Below, piece after piece: positions 10,259-20,689 of a stretch of 64,000 bases of DNA. The stretch comes from Rapana venosa. Lineage: Eukaryota > Mollusca > Gastropoda > Neogastropoda > Muricidae. Position 1 is the first letter of the stretch, and every line of letters begins with the position of its first letter. The DNA lies in contig CM054154.1 in NCBI GenBank assembly GCA_028751875.1, forward strand, positions 52,369,476 through 52,433,475. Reading direction: 5' to 3'. The position numbers and the translations under genes were made by a program. The notes beneath the pieces are model-generated. The model was given only the letters and a program-made list of their open reading frames with translations, was not told the origin of the DNA and searched no databases.

Positions 10259-11000
10259 CATTCACACACACACACACATGCATGCGAACGCATGAACACA
10301 CATGCACACATGCATACTCACATTTTAAGAGGTAGTTCTGTTACTTTCTGTTGGGTTCCCTCACACACTGGTATCTTTTTTAATGAAAAAGTTGACAGTC
10401 TTGCAATATATGGAGCGAGAAATAAAAATAGTTCTTGTGAAATAAACGTTGCCTTATCTCTGCATGAGGGATACAGCTTGCTACAAAACGCTTGCTGGAA
10501 GCACTTCAGAAAGAAAATATATGATTCTGGCTATTGTCTTTATAATGGCTGTACAAGCAATGTGATAGATTTTTGAAATGCTTTCATTTCTAACAAAGTC
10601 TGTGGTTGGTATAATCGTAGAAATATGTTATCCCTTATGTACGATTTAAACTAAATGCTTTCAGGACAAAGTGCGTGAAAGATGTAAACTGTATTTGTGG
10701 GGAGAAGATTACCAATAGTCATGTTATTTTTGATTGTGGACATTTAAAAGCATTTTTACCTGCTATACCAAGTTTGTCACTGGATCACATTTTGTCTGAA
10801 CCATCGTTACTGTTGGACATTGTGTTAAGATTGATAAGAAGTCCGATAATTCAGTTTTTGTAGTATGTTAAAGTTAGTTTTTAAGTACTGTTATTTGATA
10901 CTTTTTCTTATTGTTTGCATTCTCTTGTTTATATTGCTTTTTCCCGTCTAAAATCACTAAATGTGAATAGACGTTAAACTGAAGATCACACATGCACATG
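10259..11000 (+). mobile_element. I-like LINE, copy 3 (RNase H to 3' end)
   Basis: The fragment begins directly after a CA-rich tract (10262-10320) and runs through the RNase H C-terminal half and the Cys/His motif to the 3' stem-loop AATCACTAAATGTGAATAGACG (10962-10983), followed by GAAGATCACAC. It is a strongly 5'-truncated copy in the plus orientation. Confidence 0.8.
10325..10863 (+). pseudogene. I-like LINE RNase H C-terminal half and Cys/His motif, copy 3
   Basis: SSVTFCWVPSHTGIFFNEKVD carries the RNase H His and the final Asp motif. LSLHEGYSLLQN and a stop at 10576 follow. After a short frame break comes VNCICGEKITNSHVIFDCG (C-x-C...H...C) and a natural-looking end IRSPIIQFL-stop at 10863, the same C-terminus as LLHSPLEYLL in the 52.5-kb copy. 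There are two in-frame disruptions in between. Confidence 0.78.
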
Positions 11001-11114
11001 TGCACTGTGACAGTGTAATGATGACGTTCACTGATTTGGTTAACCAGGATTTGTAGAAAGAGGAGAACAACAGGACCAATACTAGTAGCAGCAACAAAAA
11101 CAAAAACAACAACC

Positions 11115-11150
11115 ACAGACACACATACACACACCTGCACACAAACACGC
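11115..11150. repeat. CA-rich tract before SINE family 2 copy a
   Basis: Imperfect (CA)n directly abuts the tRNA-like head of the SINE, paralleling the setting of the I-like LINE copies. Confidence 0.8.
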
Positions 11151-11470
11151 ATGGGATAGCCAGTTGGTTAGAGTGATGTATTCATGACCTGCTGACCCGG
11201 GTTCGATTCTTGTTCAAGAGGATTTTTCCAGCGCCAACTCCACTCTCCCCAAAAGTCTTTCGGATGAGATAATAAACCGAGGTCCAGTGTGCGAACTCAC
11301 ACAGAACATCTTGCGCACATGTTCCACTTTTTGGAAGAGTAGGCGATTGTGTGCTGGTGGGAACGGCAGGCAAAATTTACAAAAAACCTGCATACATACA
11401 GGGAATGGATGAGTAATAGCACATGAGTGCTTATTCCATTATCTTTGAAATAAAGAATAAAATAAAAATA
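11150..11470 (+). mobile_element. tRNA-derived SINE, family 2, copy a (near full length)
   Basis: The head GGGATAGCCAGTTGGTTAGA (11154-11173, A-box-like) and GGGTTCGATTCT (11199-11210, B-box-like) have the spacing of a tRNA gene's internal promoter. The tRNA fold is degenerate, so this is a SINE and not a tRNA gene. A central domain with CTTTCGGATGAGATAATAAA and GGTCCAGTGTGCGAA follows. The tail is GCACATGAGTGCTTATTCC, a short hairpin, then an A-rich end ATAAAATAAAAATAAAAC leading into CA. The central domain resembles widely conserved metazoan SINE cores (Nin-DC-like, by memory only). Confidence 0.8.
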
Positions 11471-11477
11471 AAACACA

Positions 11478-11514
11478 CACACAATCACTTGAAAGTGTTC
11501 ACAGATGGCACCAC
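11478..11514 (+). pseudogene. Tiny I-like RNase H remnant inside (CA)n
   Basis: About 35 bases read HLKVFTDGTTT, matching the first RNase H motif LKVYTDGTVL of the 51.7-kb copy. It is bounded by CA repeats on both sides. The match is short, so it may be chance. Confidence 0.35.
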
Positions 11515-11533
11515 AACACACACACACACACAC

Positions 11534-11611
<78 letters not shown>

Positions 11612-11612
11612 C
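11515..11612. repeat. (CA)n microsatellite
   Basis: Nearly 100 bases of CA with a few ACAAC and ACCAC interruptions, lying between two SINE copies. Confidence 0.97.
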
Positions 11613-11619
11613 ACACCCA

Positions 11620-11850
11620 CACATGGGATGAGACTATAAACCCAGGCCCCGTGTGCGAATGCACGCAGAATATCTTGCGCACACGTTAAATCCTGTTCCG
11701 CTTTTCGTAAGAGTAGGCCTATCGTGTGCCGGTGGGAACAGATGACAGAATTTACAAAACCGCATACACTCGGGGACTAGATGTAAAAAGCAAATAAGTG
11801 TTTAAACCCTTTTCTCGATATAAAAGAATTAATAAAAAATAATAATAGAT
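11620..11850 (+). mobile_element. tRNA-derived SINE, family 2, copy b (5'-truncated)
   Basis: Begins in the central domain (CATGGGATGAGACTATAAAC, then GTGTGCGAA) and continues in parallel with copy a through GAGTAGGC and ATCGTGTGCCGGTGGGAAC to the tail ending AAAAGAATTAATAAAAAAT. No tRNA head is present. It is flanked by (CA)n on the left (11515-11612) and by CACCACACACAC on the right (11862-11881). Confidence 0.8.
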
Positions 11851-12514
11851 AAAAAAAAAACACCACACACACACACACACATTGCATAAAAAGGGAAAAA
11901 GTACTGTATGTGCTCTGATCCCAGCAGTCATCCATCCACCCTAGTACACAAGGAACACTGCAAAGCTTTGAAGATTGACAGCTATGTTCCCACAGGCGCT
12001 TCACCCACAGTGATCATTTCTTGACAGGTTTCCCTCTCCTGTGGCATGTATCCCACAGGTCTCCCCCCACCTGTCCTGTTCTTTTGCCGACACTAGCCAG
12101 GGCAAGGAAGGTCTGGTGCTTTTACCAAAAAACGTCCCCCTAATGATGTGCCCTCTTTGGTAAAAAGCTCTTAGGGTATCTGTGAAGCTAATGAAAATAA
12201 ATGGAAAGTGCACCAGCTGCTGTTTTTCCCCTTGTGCACATCCTTTTCCTGGGTCCCCACACTTTGCAATCCACTGTCTGTTACAGCAGACGTTAAAACC
12301 TCCATCATTGAGCCAGGATAGGAGGGTAGTGCTTTTTTCCATCTTGAGCGGAGGGATCGTCCTTGGGCTAGCAGCCCATGTATTTCACACCCGCCTTTTT
12401 TTTTCCAAGAAGGAAACCCCGTCACTCCCTGTGAATGCATAGAAGGCTGGCAAGGCTTTGGAGTACTTTGGACCAAGCCGAGTGGCAGTTGTGTGGGATG
12501 TTAGGCCACCAGTG
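11851..12514. other. No recognised gene
   Basis: The stretch starts with A-rich and CA-rich DNA. The interval 12000-12480 has higher GC and overlapping open frames on the minus strand (about 100-113 residues), but no domain or known element was recognised. It may be another old mobile element. Confidence 0.5.
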
Positions 12515-13490
12515 CAGTGTACTACAACAACAACATTGGAGAATAGTTTCGAACAACAGTTGGAGTAAGGCAGGGCTGTCTACTCTCACCCACTCTTTTC
12601 AACATCTTCCTTGAGAGAATCATGGCTGATGCACTGTAACATCATGAAGGATCAGTCAGCATTGGTGGCAGAACGATCACAAACCTCCGCTTCGCAGATG
12701 ACATTGATGGAATAGCAGATCAGAAAAAGAGCTTGCCACCTAACAGAACACTTGAATAAGCCTCCAAAACATACGGCATGGAAATCAGTGCAGAGAAGAC
12801 CAAACTGACGACTAATAACACCAACGGCATTAGCACTGATATCAGGGTTAATTACCAGAAGCTGGAAACAGTTCAAAGCTTCAAGTACCTGGGAGCCATT
12901 GTATCAGACCAGGGATCCAAGCCAGAAGTAGTATGCAGGACTGCACAGACAATAACAGCACTGTCAAAACTAAACACCATCTGGAGAGATAAAAATATCT
13001 CACTTATATCCAAGTTCAGACTAATGCGCTCCCTTGTCATATCCAATATTTCTGTATGCCTGTGAATCATGACCCTGACTGCAGATTTGGAGAGAAGAGT
13101 ACGGGCGGTGGAGATGAGATGCTTTTGGAGACTCCTTTGGGCATCTCTTACAAAGACCACATAAGCAACGAAAGCGTGCATAACAGAATCCAGCAAACTA
13201 TTGGACCCTATGAGAACCTTCTAAAAGATCGTGAAAAAGCGTAAACTTAAATGGTTTTGGGCATGTCACAAGATCCAAAGGACTTGCAAAGACAGTTTTG
13301 CAAGGCACTGTCCAAGGAGGAAGAAGAAGAGGCAGACCAAGGAAGAGCTGTGAGGATAACATCAGCGAATGGACAGGCCTAGAACTCAACAAAACCCTGA
13401 GAAAGGCAGAACAGAGAGAGGAATGAAGGGAACTGGTTGTTGAGTCTTTGAGGGTGCCCCCACGGTCGTCAGACTACGGGACAGATATAT
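12515..13490 (+). mobile_element. RTE-like LINE fragment, RT C-terminal half to 3' end
   Basis: A 5'-truncated plus-strand fragment that starts just before RT motif B and ends near the 3' terminus (CGTCAGACTACGGGACAGAT). It belongs to a LINE group very common in invertebrate genomes, recognised by FADDID and the KYLGAIVSDQGSKPE pattern. Internal stops are present. Confidence 0.8.
12535..13480 (+). pseudogene. RTE-like reverse transcriptase, C-terminal half
   Basis: Through several frame breaks the region reads GVRQGCLLSPTLFNIFLE (motif B), LRFADDIDGIADQ (motif C with the catalytic Asp pair), YGMEISAEKTKL, then an open stretch 12778-13065 with FKYLGAIVSDQGSKPE. CESWTLTADLERRVRAVEMR, the WFGH-equivalent region and a KTVLQGT-like arginine-rich stretch around 13230-13330 follow. 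This order is characteristic of the RTE-type C-terminus. At least four frameshifts or stops make it nonfunctional. Confidence 0.8.
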
Positions 13491-13501
13491 AGAAGAGCAA
13501 T

Positions 13502-13521
13502 CTGCAGTTCATGAACTGCAG
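13502..13521. repeat. Perfect 20-bp palindrome
   Basis: CTGCAGTTCATGAACTGCAG equals its own reverse complement. It lies just beyond the RTE-like 3' end. No function is assigned. Confidence 0.9.
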
Positions 13522-14513
13522 TTAACTGGACACAGGCAACAGCAAGTGCAACTACATCAGTATCCATTGTCCTAATGAGGACTTTCTGCAGGGCCTCTGT
13601 GATAGTCATCCACATGTAGCGTTAGAGGAGTGTCTGCTTCCTCATGGCTACAAGGTTCTAGTCTGCTGGTGTCTTTGCTGGGTGAGCACAGGGTTTTCTT
13701 GGCGCTTGTACATATAGAGATTTTGTCATGGACTTGTGCTCTGTCCAAATGAGTCTATGTGAGGAACTTGAACAGTTCATTTTTGTTCTCATTTACCTGC
13801 AGAAAATGTTGCCAGTTTCCTGGAATCTGTGCAGAAGCCATAACCCTTTTTCGAGCACCAGAACCTGGCTTTTTTCATGTATCAGACTTCAATCTCTCAT
13901 CTCTAATGGGTATAGACATCAAAAGCAAGGAAAACCCGTGATACTAAATCAAGCTGGCACATATTGTATGGAAAGACAGATAGCATCCATATATGCCTAA
14001 AAGGTAGTTGTCAGCTTTGGTGATGGCATTTAGATGAGAGCAGTACCATCAACAAACCTGGCGTTTACTTGTGGAGCACTGTCAGGAATAAGGACAAGTA
14101 CTATTTCATGAAGGATATTTTGTGCAAAGTCAGAAGGAGTCTTTAACTAGACAGTTCTGCTTTCAGTGACATCATCCAATCCATCATCAGGAATGGATGT
14201 AAAGTTGTCAGCAACTGCAACAAAGTTGACAGCAACTGCAGCAGGGATCTCATCAGAAAGTGAAGCTGAACAACTATTAGCAAGTGGTGTTTCTGGGCCT
14301 GAAGACAAAAGGTCAGATCAGCTTTGGCCCCTAATCTAAACTGACCAAATGCAGGTCAAGTCAATTCAAGTCAAAAACACTTTAATCATCCCATGGAGGA
14401 CAGTTACAAAACTGACAGGCACACTGATATGAATCATAATCTTGAAAGACACAAGAAGGCAACATTTCATATTGTATAAACATTCCAAACTTCAAACAAA
14501 AAATATCACAAAC
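13522..14513. other. No recognised gene
   Basis: Moderate-GC DNA with short overlapping open frames at 13728-14000 that match nothing recognised. AAGTCAATTCAAGTCAAAAACACTTTAATCATCC at about 14355-14390 has the look of the end of a dispersed repeat, but there is no second copy in the window. Confidence 0.5.
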
Positions 14514-14515
14514 AT

Positions 14516-14589
<74 letters not shown>

Positions 14590-14614
14590 CACACACACAC
14601 ACACACACACATAG
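14514..14614. repeat. (ACGC)n then (CA)n compound microsatellite
   Basis: About 45 bases of ACGC tetramers pass directly into about 50 bases of CA with an AAAAC interruption. Confidence 0.97.
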
Positions 14615-14884
14615 AAAACTCTCAAACTCAAATCAAATGATTTAATTGCATCGATAGAGTACATCCATTGCAATGGGGGAATAGCAGAACTTTTTTTTTA
14701 AACGGACCAACACAATATGACAAAGTACTAGGTCTGTGTTATCTCATACCCCCACTCCTCCACTATGATTAATGAGACTACACAGGCACTTACATAATAC
14801 TAGCCATAAATACATTTTCTTATGCATCTGCACATGCGCCAACACACATGCACGCATACACAAGCACACACAGAGAAAGAAAGA

Positions 14885-15200
14885 GAGAGAGTTACCATTT
14901 TTAGACTGACAAGATAGGTAAAAAATGAAGACACCATTTTTAGATTGACAAGTAGGTTTAGATCTGGTGATAAATACCACAGCTGAAAGTAAGCATACAC
15001 TACTTTATGCATCATTATGACCATCCGACAATTGACCATTGATTCACAATATGAAACACTGCAGTAACACACGTGCCGTGCGCGCGCGCGCGCGCGCACG
15101 CACGCACGCACCACGACACACACACACACACACACACACACACCACACACAGAGTTCCTATTTTTAGATTGACAAGATGGGTAAATTTTAAAAACACCCT
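14885..15200. repeat. Three copies of a TTTTTAGAYTGACAAG motif around a (CA/CG)n tract
   Basis: CCATTTTTAGACTGACAAGA (about 14896), CCATTTTTAGATTGACAAGT (about 14935) and CTATTTTTAGATTGACAAGA (about 15158) recur, two of them followed by TAGGTAAA or TGGGTAAA and then GAAGACACC or AAAACACC. Between the second and third lies a (CG)n/(CA)n stretch at 15080-15142. This looks like local duplication of an unidentified unit. Confidence 0.7.
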
Positions 15201-15240
15201 TTAAAACCACACAAATAGGGAAACCTTGCACGCGGGCAGA

Positions 15241-15281
15241 ACCCCCCCCCCCCCCCCCGCCCCCCCCCCCCCCCCCCCCAC
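15241..15281. repeat. Poly-C tract
   Basis: About 40 bases of C with a single G. It marks the left edge of an error-rich block. Confidence 0.95.
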
Positions 15282-15329
15282 ACAACACAATGAAGGCTAG
15301 GGTACGGTTACCATTCCCTCATCATATCA

Positions 15330-17220
15330 AACCCTTAACCTTTTGGGCAAGCGGGGGGAACACAAAAGCCGATCCGTGGTAACCCTTTCCTCCATCCATC
15401 TGGGCCCCTCGGCCTCGCAGAAAGGCCGAGTCATTAAATCCTGGTCCTTTCTCTATTTTGCCCCATCCTTTACTTGTTCTTTTCCTTCCCCCCCCCTTTC
15501 CTTTCCCGCCACCTTCGAGGTTCCCTGCAGTACTGTTTTTTGGCAGAGTTTTTTGTGGCGGGTGAAGTGGCCGAACCATTCAGCTTTTTCTTCTTGACGA
15601 TGGGGAAAGGGGGGTTTTCCTTGTGGACCTGCCACCGGTTTTTTGACTCTTGAAAAAATTTCCCGGGGTCTTTCGCCCTTCTCCCAGGATTCCCAGATAT
15701 TTTCTAGGGGATTTTGTTTCGAAGGACTATTCCTTTGCTTTTTTAAAGAAAGTAAAAGCCCGGTTTCACTTCCGTACAGCGGGTTTTGGCAAAATTTAAA
15801 GGGTTTTGTAAATTTAAAGTTTAAATTTAAAAACCCAAAACTCTTTCCTTTTCCAAAAGGGTGGTGATTTTTTGTCATGGAATTTTTATTATGGCCCGGC
15901 ACAAAAAAATTTTGATTTTCCTTTTTTCGTGGGAATGGCCCGCCCCTTTGTGAGGGGTAGCCAACGTTTTTTAAAAAAAGCGTCTCCCCCTCTTCCATTT
16001 TTTGGGCCCGTTTCATTAAATTTTAGCAGGGGCGGCCGTGCTGTTCACAAGTATTTACTTTTCCCTCCGGGGCTCACCTCCATCCCAAAAGCCCCAGTTG
16101 TTTTTAAAATCGGGTTCGTAAGAATTTGCAGCCCTGGTTCCCTTTCCCCCCATGGGGTTCCAATGCATCTGAAAAAACCGAAAATTTTTGTTGGGGGTTC
16201 CCTGCCGCAAGGGAGATGGAAAAAGAGAAGTCTTTAGGGTCTCTCCCCCTAAGGGTTTTTTAAAGAAAAAGATTAAACAGGACTGGAAAAAACAGGCATC
16301 CTTTTGGGAACCCCAACTGGGGTTTTGAAGTATCCCCCCGACCTGATTGTTCGGGAAGGGACTGAAATGCTTCCCGGTGTTTTAAGGCTTGAAGGTTTGC
16401 ACTACCCTTTTTAAAAGGGCCAAAAACATTTTTGGGGCCCGGCCCACAGCCTTCGTGCCATACTCTTCGAAACCCTTTCTTGAAGTCAAATAATTTTGTG
16501 GAAAAAGGTCCCCTCTGATGTTGAAGATTTTTTTTCCCACCGGGATGTGGCAGTTAAAATCTTTTCCCGATTTGCCCCTGCCTGCCCTGAACCCAGCTTT
16601 TTCCTCTGCAATTTGTTTTTTCCCTGCCTCCTTTTTTACCCAAATTCAAAATAATTTTTACCCAGGATCTTGCTGGCGGGCGGATAAAGGCTAAAATTTT
16701 TTCTATAGTTTTGGCATTCCCCAAATTTCCCCCTTCTTTGGTTGGGGGGGTAAAATAGTGATTGTGTCCCATTCTTTTGGGCCATTTGTTTTGGGTCCCC
16801 AAAATCTTCTGACAGTAGCTTAGCATATGTGATGCCCTGTTTCGCCACCATCTTAAAGCACTTTTGCGGGTTATATTTTCTGCTGCTGGGAAATTTTCCT
16901 ACGGAAACGCAAAAGGGCTTCTTCCCCTTTTTCCCCCATATATTTAAGGGCAAGGGTGCTCTTAAATTTTGGGCTCTTTTCCTCTTCTAAAAAGGCTCTT
17001 GTCAAGGGGGTATTGGGTATTTTGTACGGGTTTTTGAAAAATATTCAGACCACCTTTAAAATGCACCGGATTTTTCGGTGAGGGGGTTTTCCCGGGACTG
17101 TTTTCCCAATACTGATGATTTGGTTTAAAAGGGGTTTTGTGATTTTTTCGGGGTGTCGACCCTTTTTCTTTTTGCCCATTTTCATGCTTTTTTCGTCCAT
17201 CAAAATGGATCACGATCCCC
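15330..17220 (-). pseudogene. RTE-like LINE RT, heavily corrupted
   Basis: On the minus strand, with frequent frame changes, one can read KEW-like and CQNYRKNFSLY (about 16640-16780; the family usually reads CQNYRTISLIS), an equivalent of EEKAGFRAGR (about 16560-16610), PLYGSETGLLLSLKK (about 15750; usually LLYGSETW), and AEWFGHFTRHKKLCQKTVLQG (15453-15600), the RTE C-terminal signature. The long open frame 15453-16016 is only part of this. Nearly all errors extend runs of A, C, G or T, so the damage is probably technical at least in part. Confidence 0.65.
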
Positions 17221-20200
17221 TTCTCCCCCCTTTAAAAAATTGACTTCTTTCACAATTTTTTGGCCCCCTTTGGAAAACTTGGGGTTTTGGAAACCTGGGG
17301 GGTTTCATGCTCTTTTTGGATTGCGGGGGTCCAAAAATTTCATTGGTATCCAGGGCTGGTGTTTATTCTTCTGACGAACCAAGTCCCCCTCCTCTGCTTT
17401 TTTCTGGGACTGCTTAAATTAAAGTTGTTGGTGAGGTTTTTGAGGGTCTTTGTCCAGGGGGTTTTAAATCCCGCAAAACCCGCAAGCTTAGTTTGGGAAA
17501 ATCCCTTAAACATCGGGAAATCTTTCAGTTTGTCCACGCCCAAATTTTTACGGGGGTTTTGAAAGGTTTTGTTTGATTTTTTTTCATTTTCCTTTTTAAA
17601 TACCACAGCCCAAGGTCGTGGTCGCTGCCTATGTACTCCAGGGGGGTTTTTTGGGTCTGGCTCTTTTATGCTGGATTTGAAGCGCCGTGGTTTTTAAGAA
17701 AAAATCTTTTTGGTTTTTGGATTTTTCCTTTTTGGCGCTGCCGGGTTTCCCCCCTCCTTGATTTGCTTTTTGGGGAAAAGGGGGATTGCAAGGGGTAAAT
17801 CTGTGGGGGGCGAAAAACTCCACCCGACGAAACCCCCCTGTCTTTGGGGTCCCCCAGTTCCAAACTGACCAACGGGGCCCGGGCTCATTGGTTTTAAGAG
17901 CAGGACCTCCCCTTTGGCGTTAAAAACCCCGGGGGATGAGGATGATGCCCTTTCTTGGGGAAATTTTTTTCATAATTTCTTTTCCCAAAAAGACTTAAAA
18001 AAATTCCCTTCTACTTTTTCATCTGAAATGGTCAATGAGGGGTGCATGTTTTTGGAAATTTTGGGTGGTTTTGCTTGGCCGAAAACCCGGGTGCTATAAT
18101 CCGCTGGAACCCATTAAACAGCGGGATAATCACCCCACTATTTCCCCTTTCTGACAAAAAAAGCCACTCCATGTTGGGAGGGTTTCTCTTGGCCACTGCC
18201 CAGATCTTGTTCCCTTTCTTAAATAAATTTCCCTAAACCAAAAACCTGCCCAAATCTCCATGGGCCATTAAACTTTAAAAAATTAACATTTTTAATTTTC
18301 CTTTGACACCCCGGGCCCATCAAAGAAAAAACCAAAATTTTTTTTACTGACTTAAATGGTTTAAAATCATAATCTGTTGAAAAATTTTTAAATTAATAAA
18401 AGGTTTGCAAAAACAAAAAGAAAGAAAGATAAATAGACACCCAACAGACAGACAGAAGAAAAAGTAACAGACAAAAAAAAGGGGAACAACAAACCGCAGG
18501 CAAACACTTTTTTTGATAATCTTAACCCCCAAGGTAAAAAAAAATTTGACAAACTTTTTTTTCCCCCCACCCTTTTCCCCTTTAAAAAGGGACAAACTTT
18601 AATAATCACAACAAATAATTTAAAGGGCAAAAACATAAAAAACGGGGTTTTTTTTAATAGAAAAAAAAGGGAGGACTATCTTTAAAAAATTTTTTAAATT
18701 TAAATTTTGGAAATCATCAAAAATACCCTAGGGGGAACGCTGAAAAAAACAAAAAGTAAAAAAAAAACCAAACCCCTTTAAACAACAAAAAAAAAGGGCG
18801 CAGAGGGAGAGTTTTAAAAACCTAATTTGCCCCCAAATTTAAAGCCTGGGTTATCTAAACATAAGTAGCTGTGAAAAAACTTTCCCAAAACAAACAAGAA
18901 AACGGGAATGATTTAAATGTAATGTGACAATACAACGCCTTTTCTAGAGTTCCCACATACTGTTTAAAAAAATTTTTTAATTTAAAATAAGGGTGAAATG
19001 GTGGGGTTTGTTTAAAAAAAAATTACAGAAAAAGGAAACACGGAATGGGGAGAAGGAGGCTGGAAAAGGGGGAAAGGGTAGAGGGGGCTGATTAGGTCAA
19101 CCGGCAGTTAAAACTAGCCCAGGGCTTTGCCCCCCTAAATTGTGTAAAAGAGAAAAATCAGCGTATATCTACACTTTTCTGATCCAAAAATCAAGTCAGA
19201 CTTTATTTAAAAATGAAAGGGATGGTCAAAATTACTTATAAAGAGTGTTTGGGCTTTATTTTCATTTTGTGGTAATTCATTACCAAAACAATCCTATTTT
19301 GCCCCTCTAGCATCCCTTTTGCCATGAATTTTTGTTTACGGGTTGCTCACACAACAGGGTTCCCCGGGAAGGCATTTTCCCAATTTTAAAGAATTTTAAA
19401 AATTTTTACCCTTATTCAAAATGCTTTTATAAAAACCCCCCAAAATTTTTTTAAACGGAAATTAAACAATTCATAAATAAAAAAACAGAGATGGAAAACA
19501 AAAATTGTACAAATTAATGTAAAGAATTCCCTTTACACTGGGGGAGGGGAAAAAATGAAACCCTGCCCACACTGTGTGTTTCAAAGTTTTTTGCATCATG
19601 GCTTCTAGGGTTTCACAGCGGGGGACCAGATTAAATCTAGGGCAAACCAAGAGGAAAAAATTTCCCCCCATTTCCGGGAAAGTGTTTGGTAACAAAAATT
19701 GTTTACAAATCTCCCGGGGGACACAGAGAAAATTTTTTTCCCAGGGAAAAATTTTTTTCACATGGTTTTAAATTATATTAGGGCAAAGTGGCTTCCCCCA
19801 TCACACTCTAAAAACACCTAAAAAAACCCTTGGGCACCCCTGCTATACAGGTTTTACTGTGTAAAATTTCCATCTAGTAAAAATATACTTGCAAAAAATT
19901 TTAAAAGGGGTTTCAGAAAAGTGCTGTAAATTTAACTTTATTTTAATTTGCCAAAATTAATAAAATTTCCAACTTTTGGGGCATTAAGTGGTTTTTTTGG
20001 GCTTTTTGGCCCTTTGAACTGATTTTTTTTTTTTGATAATTTTAACCTTTTGGGATTTCCTTCCCCATAAAAACTACCTGAGGGGTTTATAAGAAGCTTG
20101 TTTTGTAAAGTTTATTTCCCGGGGTCATAAACAAGTTAGTAAAATTAAAGTCTGTTTTCTTTGATTTTGGGAACTTTTGGGTTTTATTTTTCCCAAGGGG

Positions 20201-20685
20201 GGCATTTCCATTGAAAACTTTCTTTTCAAATAAAATTTTAATTTAGAAAAAGTCTTTTTTTAAAGGGTTTTAAAATTTATTTTTTTTGGGGCTTATAATC
20301 ATTAAATGGTTGGGGAGCCTGAATTTTAAAAACAATTTCGGGCTCTTTATATAACAAATGAAAAAATTTTTAAAAAATTTGTTTCATTTGCGCGTCCCAA
20401 AGGGGTTTAAGTAGTCAACTATAGGCAAAATATGGCGGGGAAAAAAAGTTTGCGAGAGAAAATTATTCACAAAAGGGTTTTATTTTTTTTGAAAACCCTG
20501 AAGTAGCTTGAAAAAGCAAAAAAGGGGTTTTCCAAAAACCAAATAAAATTTCCCGGGTCCAAGAAAATTTTTTTTGCCCAAAAATTTTAAACCCATAAAA
20601 AATTTTTAGGGGGCAACTTCTTCATTTTCCTTTTTTAAAACCAAATCAACAGGGGTTTAATTTATCTTTCATTTTTTGTCTCTTT
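17221..20685. other. Error-rich sequence, no gene recognised
   Basis: Runs such as AAAATTTT, GGGGTTTT and CCCCC appear far more often than elsewhere in the window, and open frames are short and dominated by Phe, Lys, Gly and Pro. The first ~700 bases may be the upstream part of the RTE-like element. The rest is unreadable. I would treat this block as low-quality consensus. Confidence 0.6.
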
Positions 20686-20689
20686 TGTC

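Noticed and set aside
12171..12476. Overlapping minus-strand frames in a GC-richer interval
   Set aside because: No motif recognised and frames overlap in two phases; not enough to call a gene.
14514..14614. CRISPR-like array
   Set aside because: Only simple microsatellite repeats without distinct spacers; no cas-like genes anywhere in the window.
15453..16016. A novel 187-residue minus-strand gene
   Set aside because: Its C-terminal part carries the RTE-like WFGH / KTVLQG signature; the rest is corrupted sequence of the same element.
18340..20685. Several short Phe/Lys-rich frames
   Set aside because: They arise from run-type sequence errors in AT-rich DNA.
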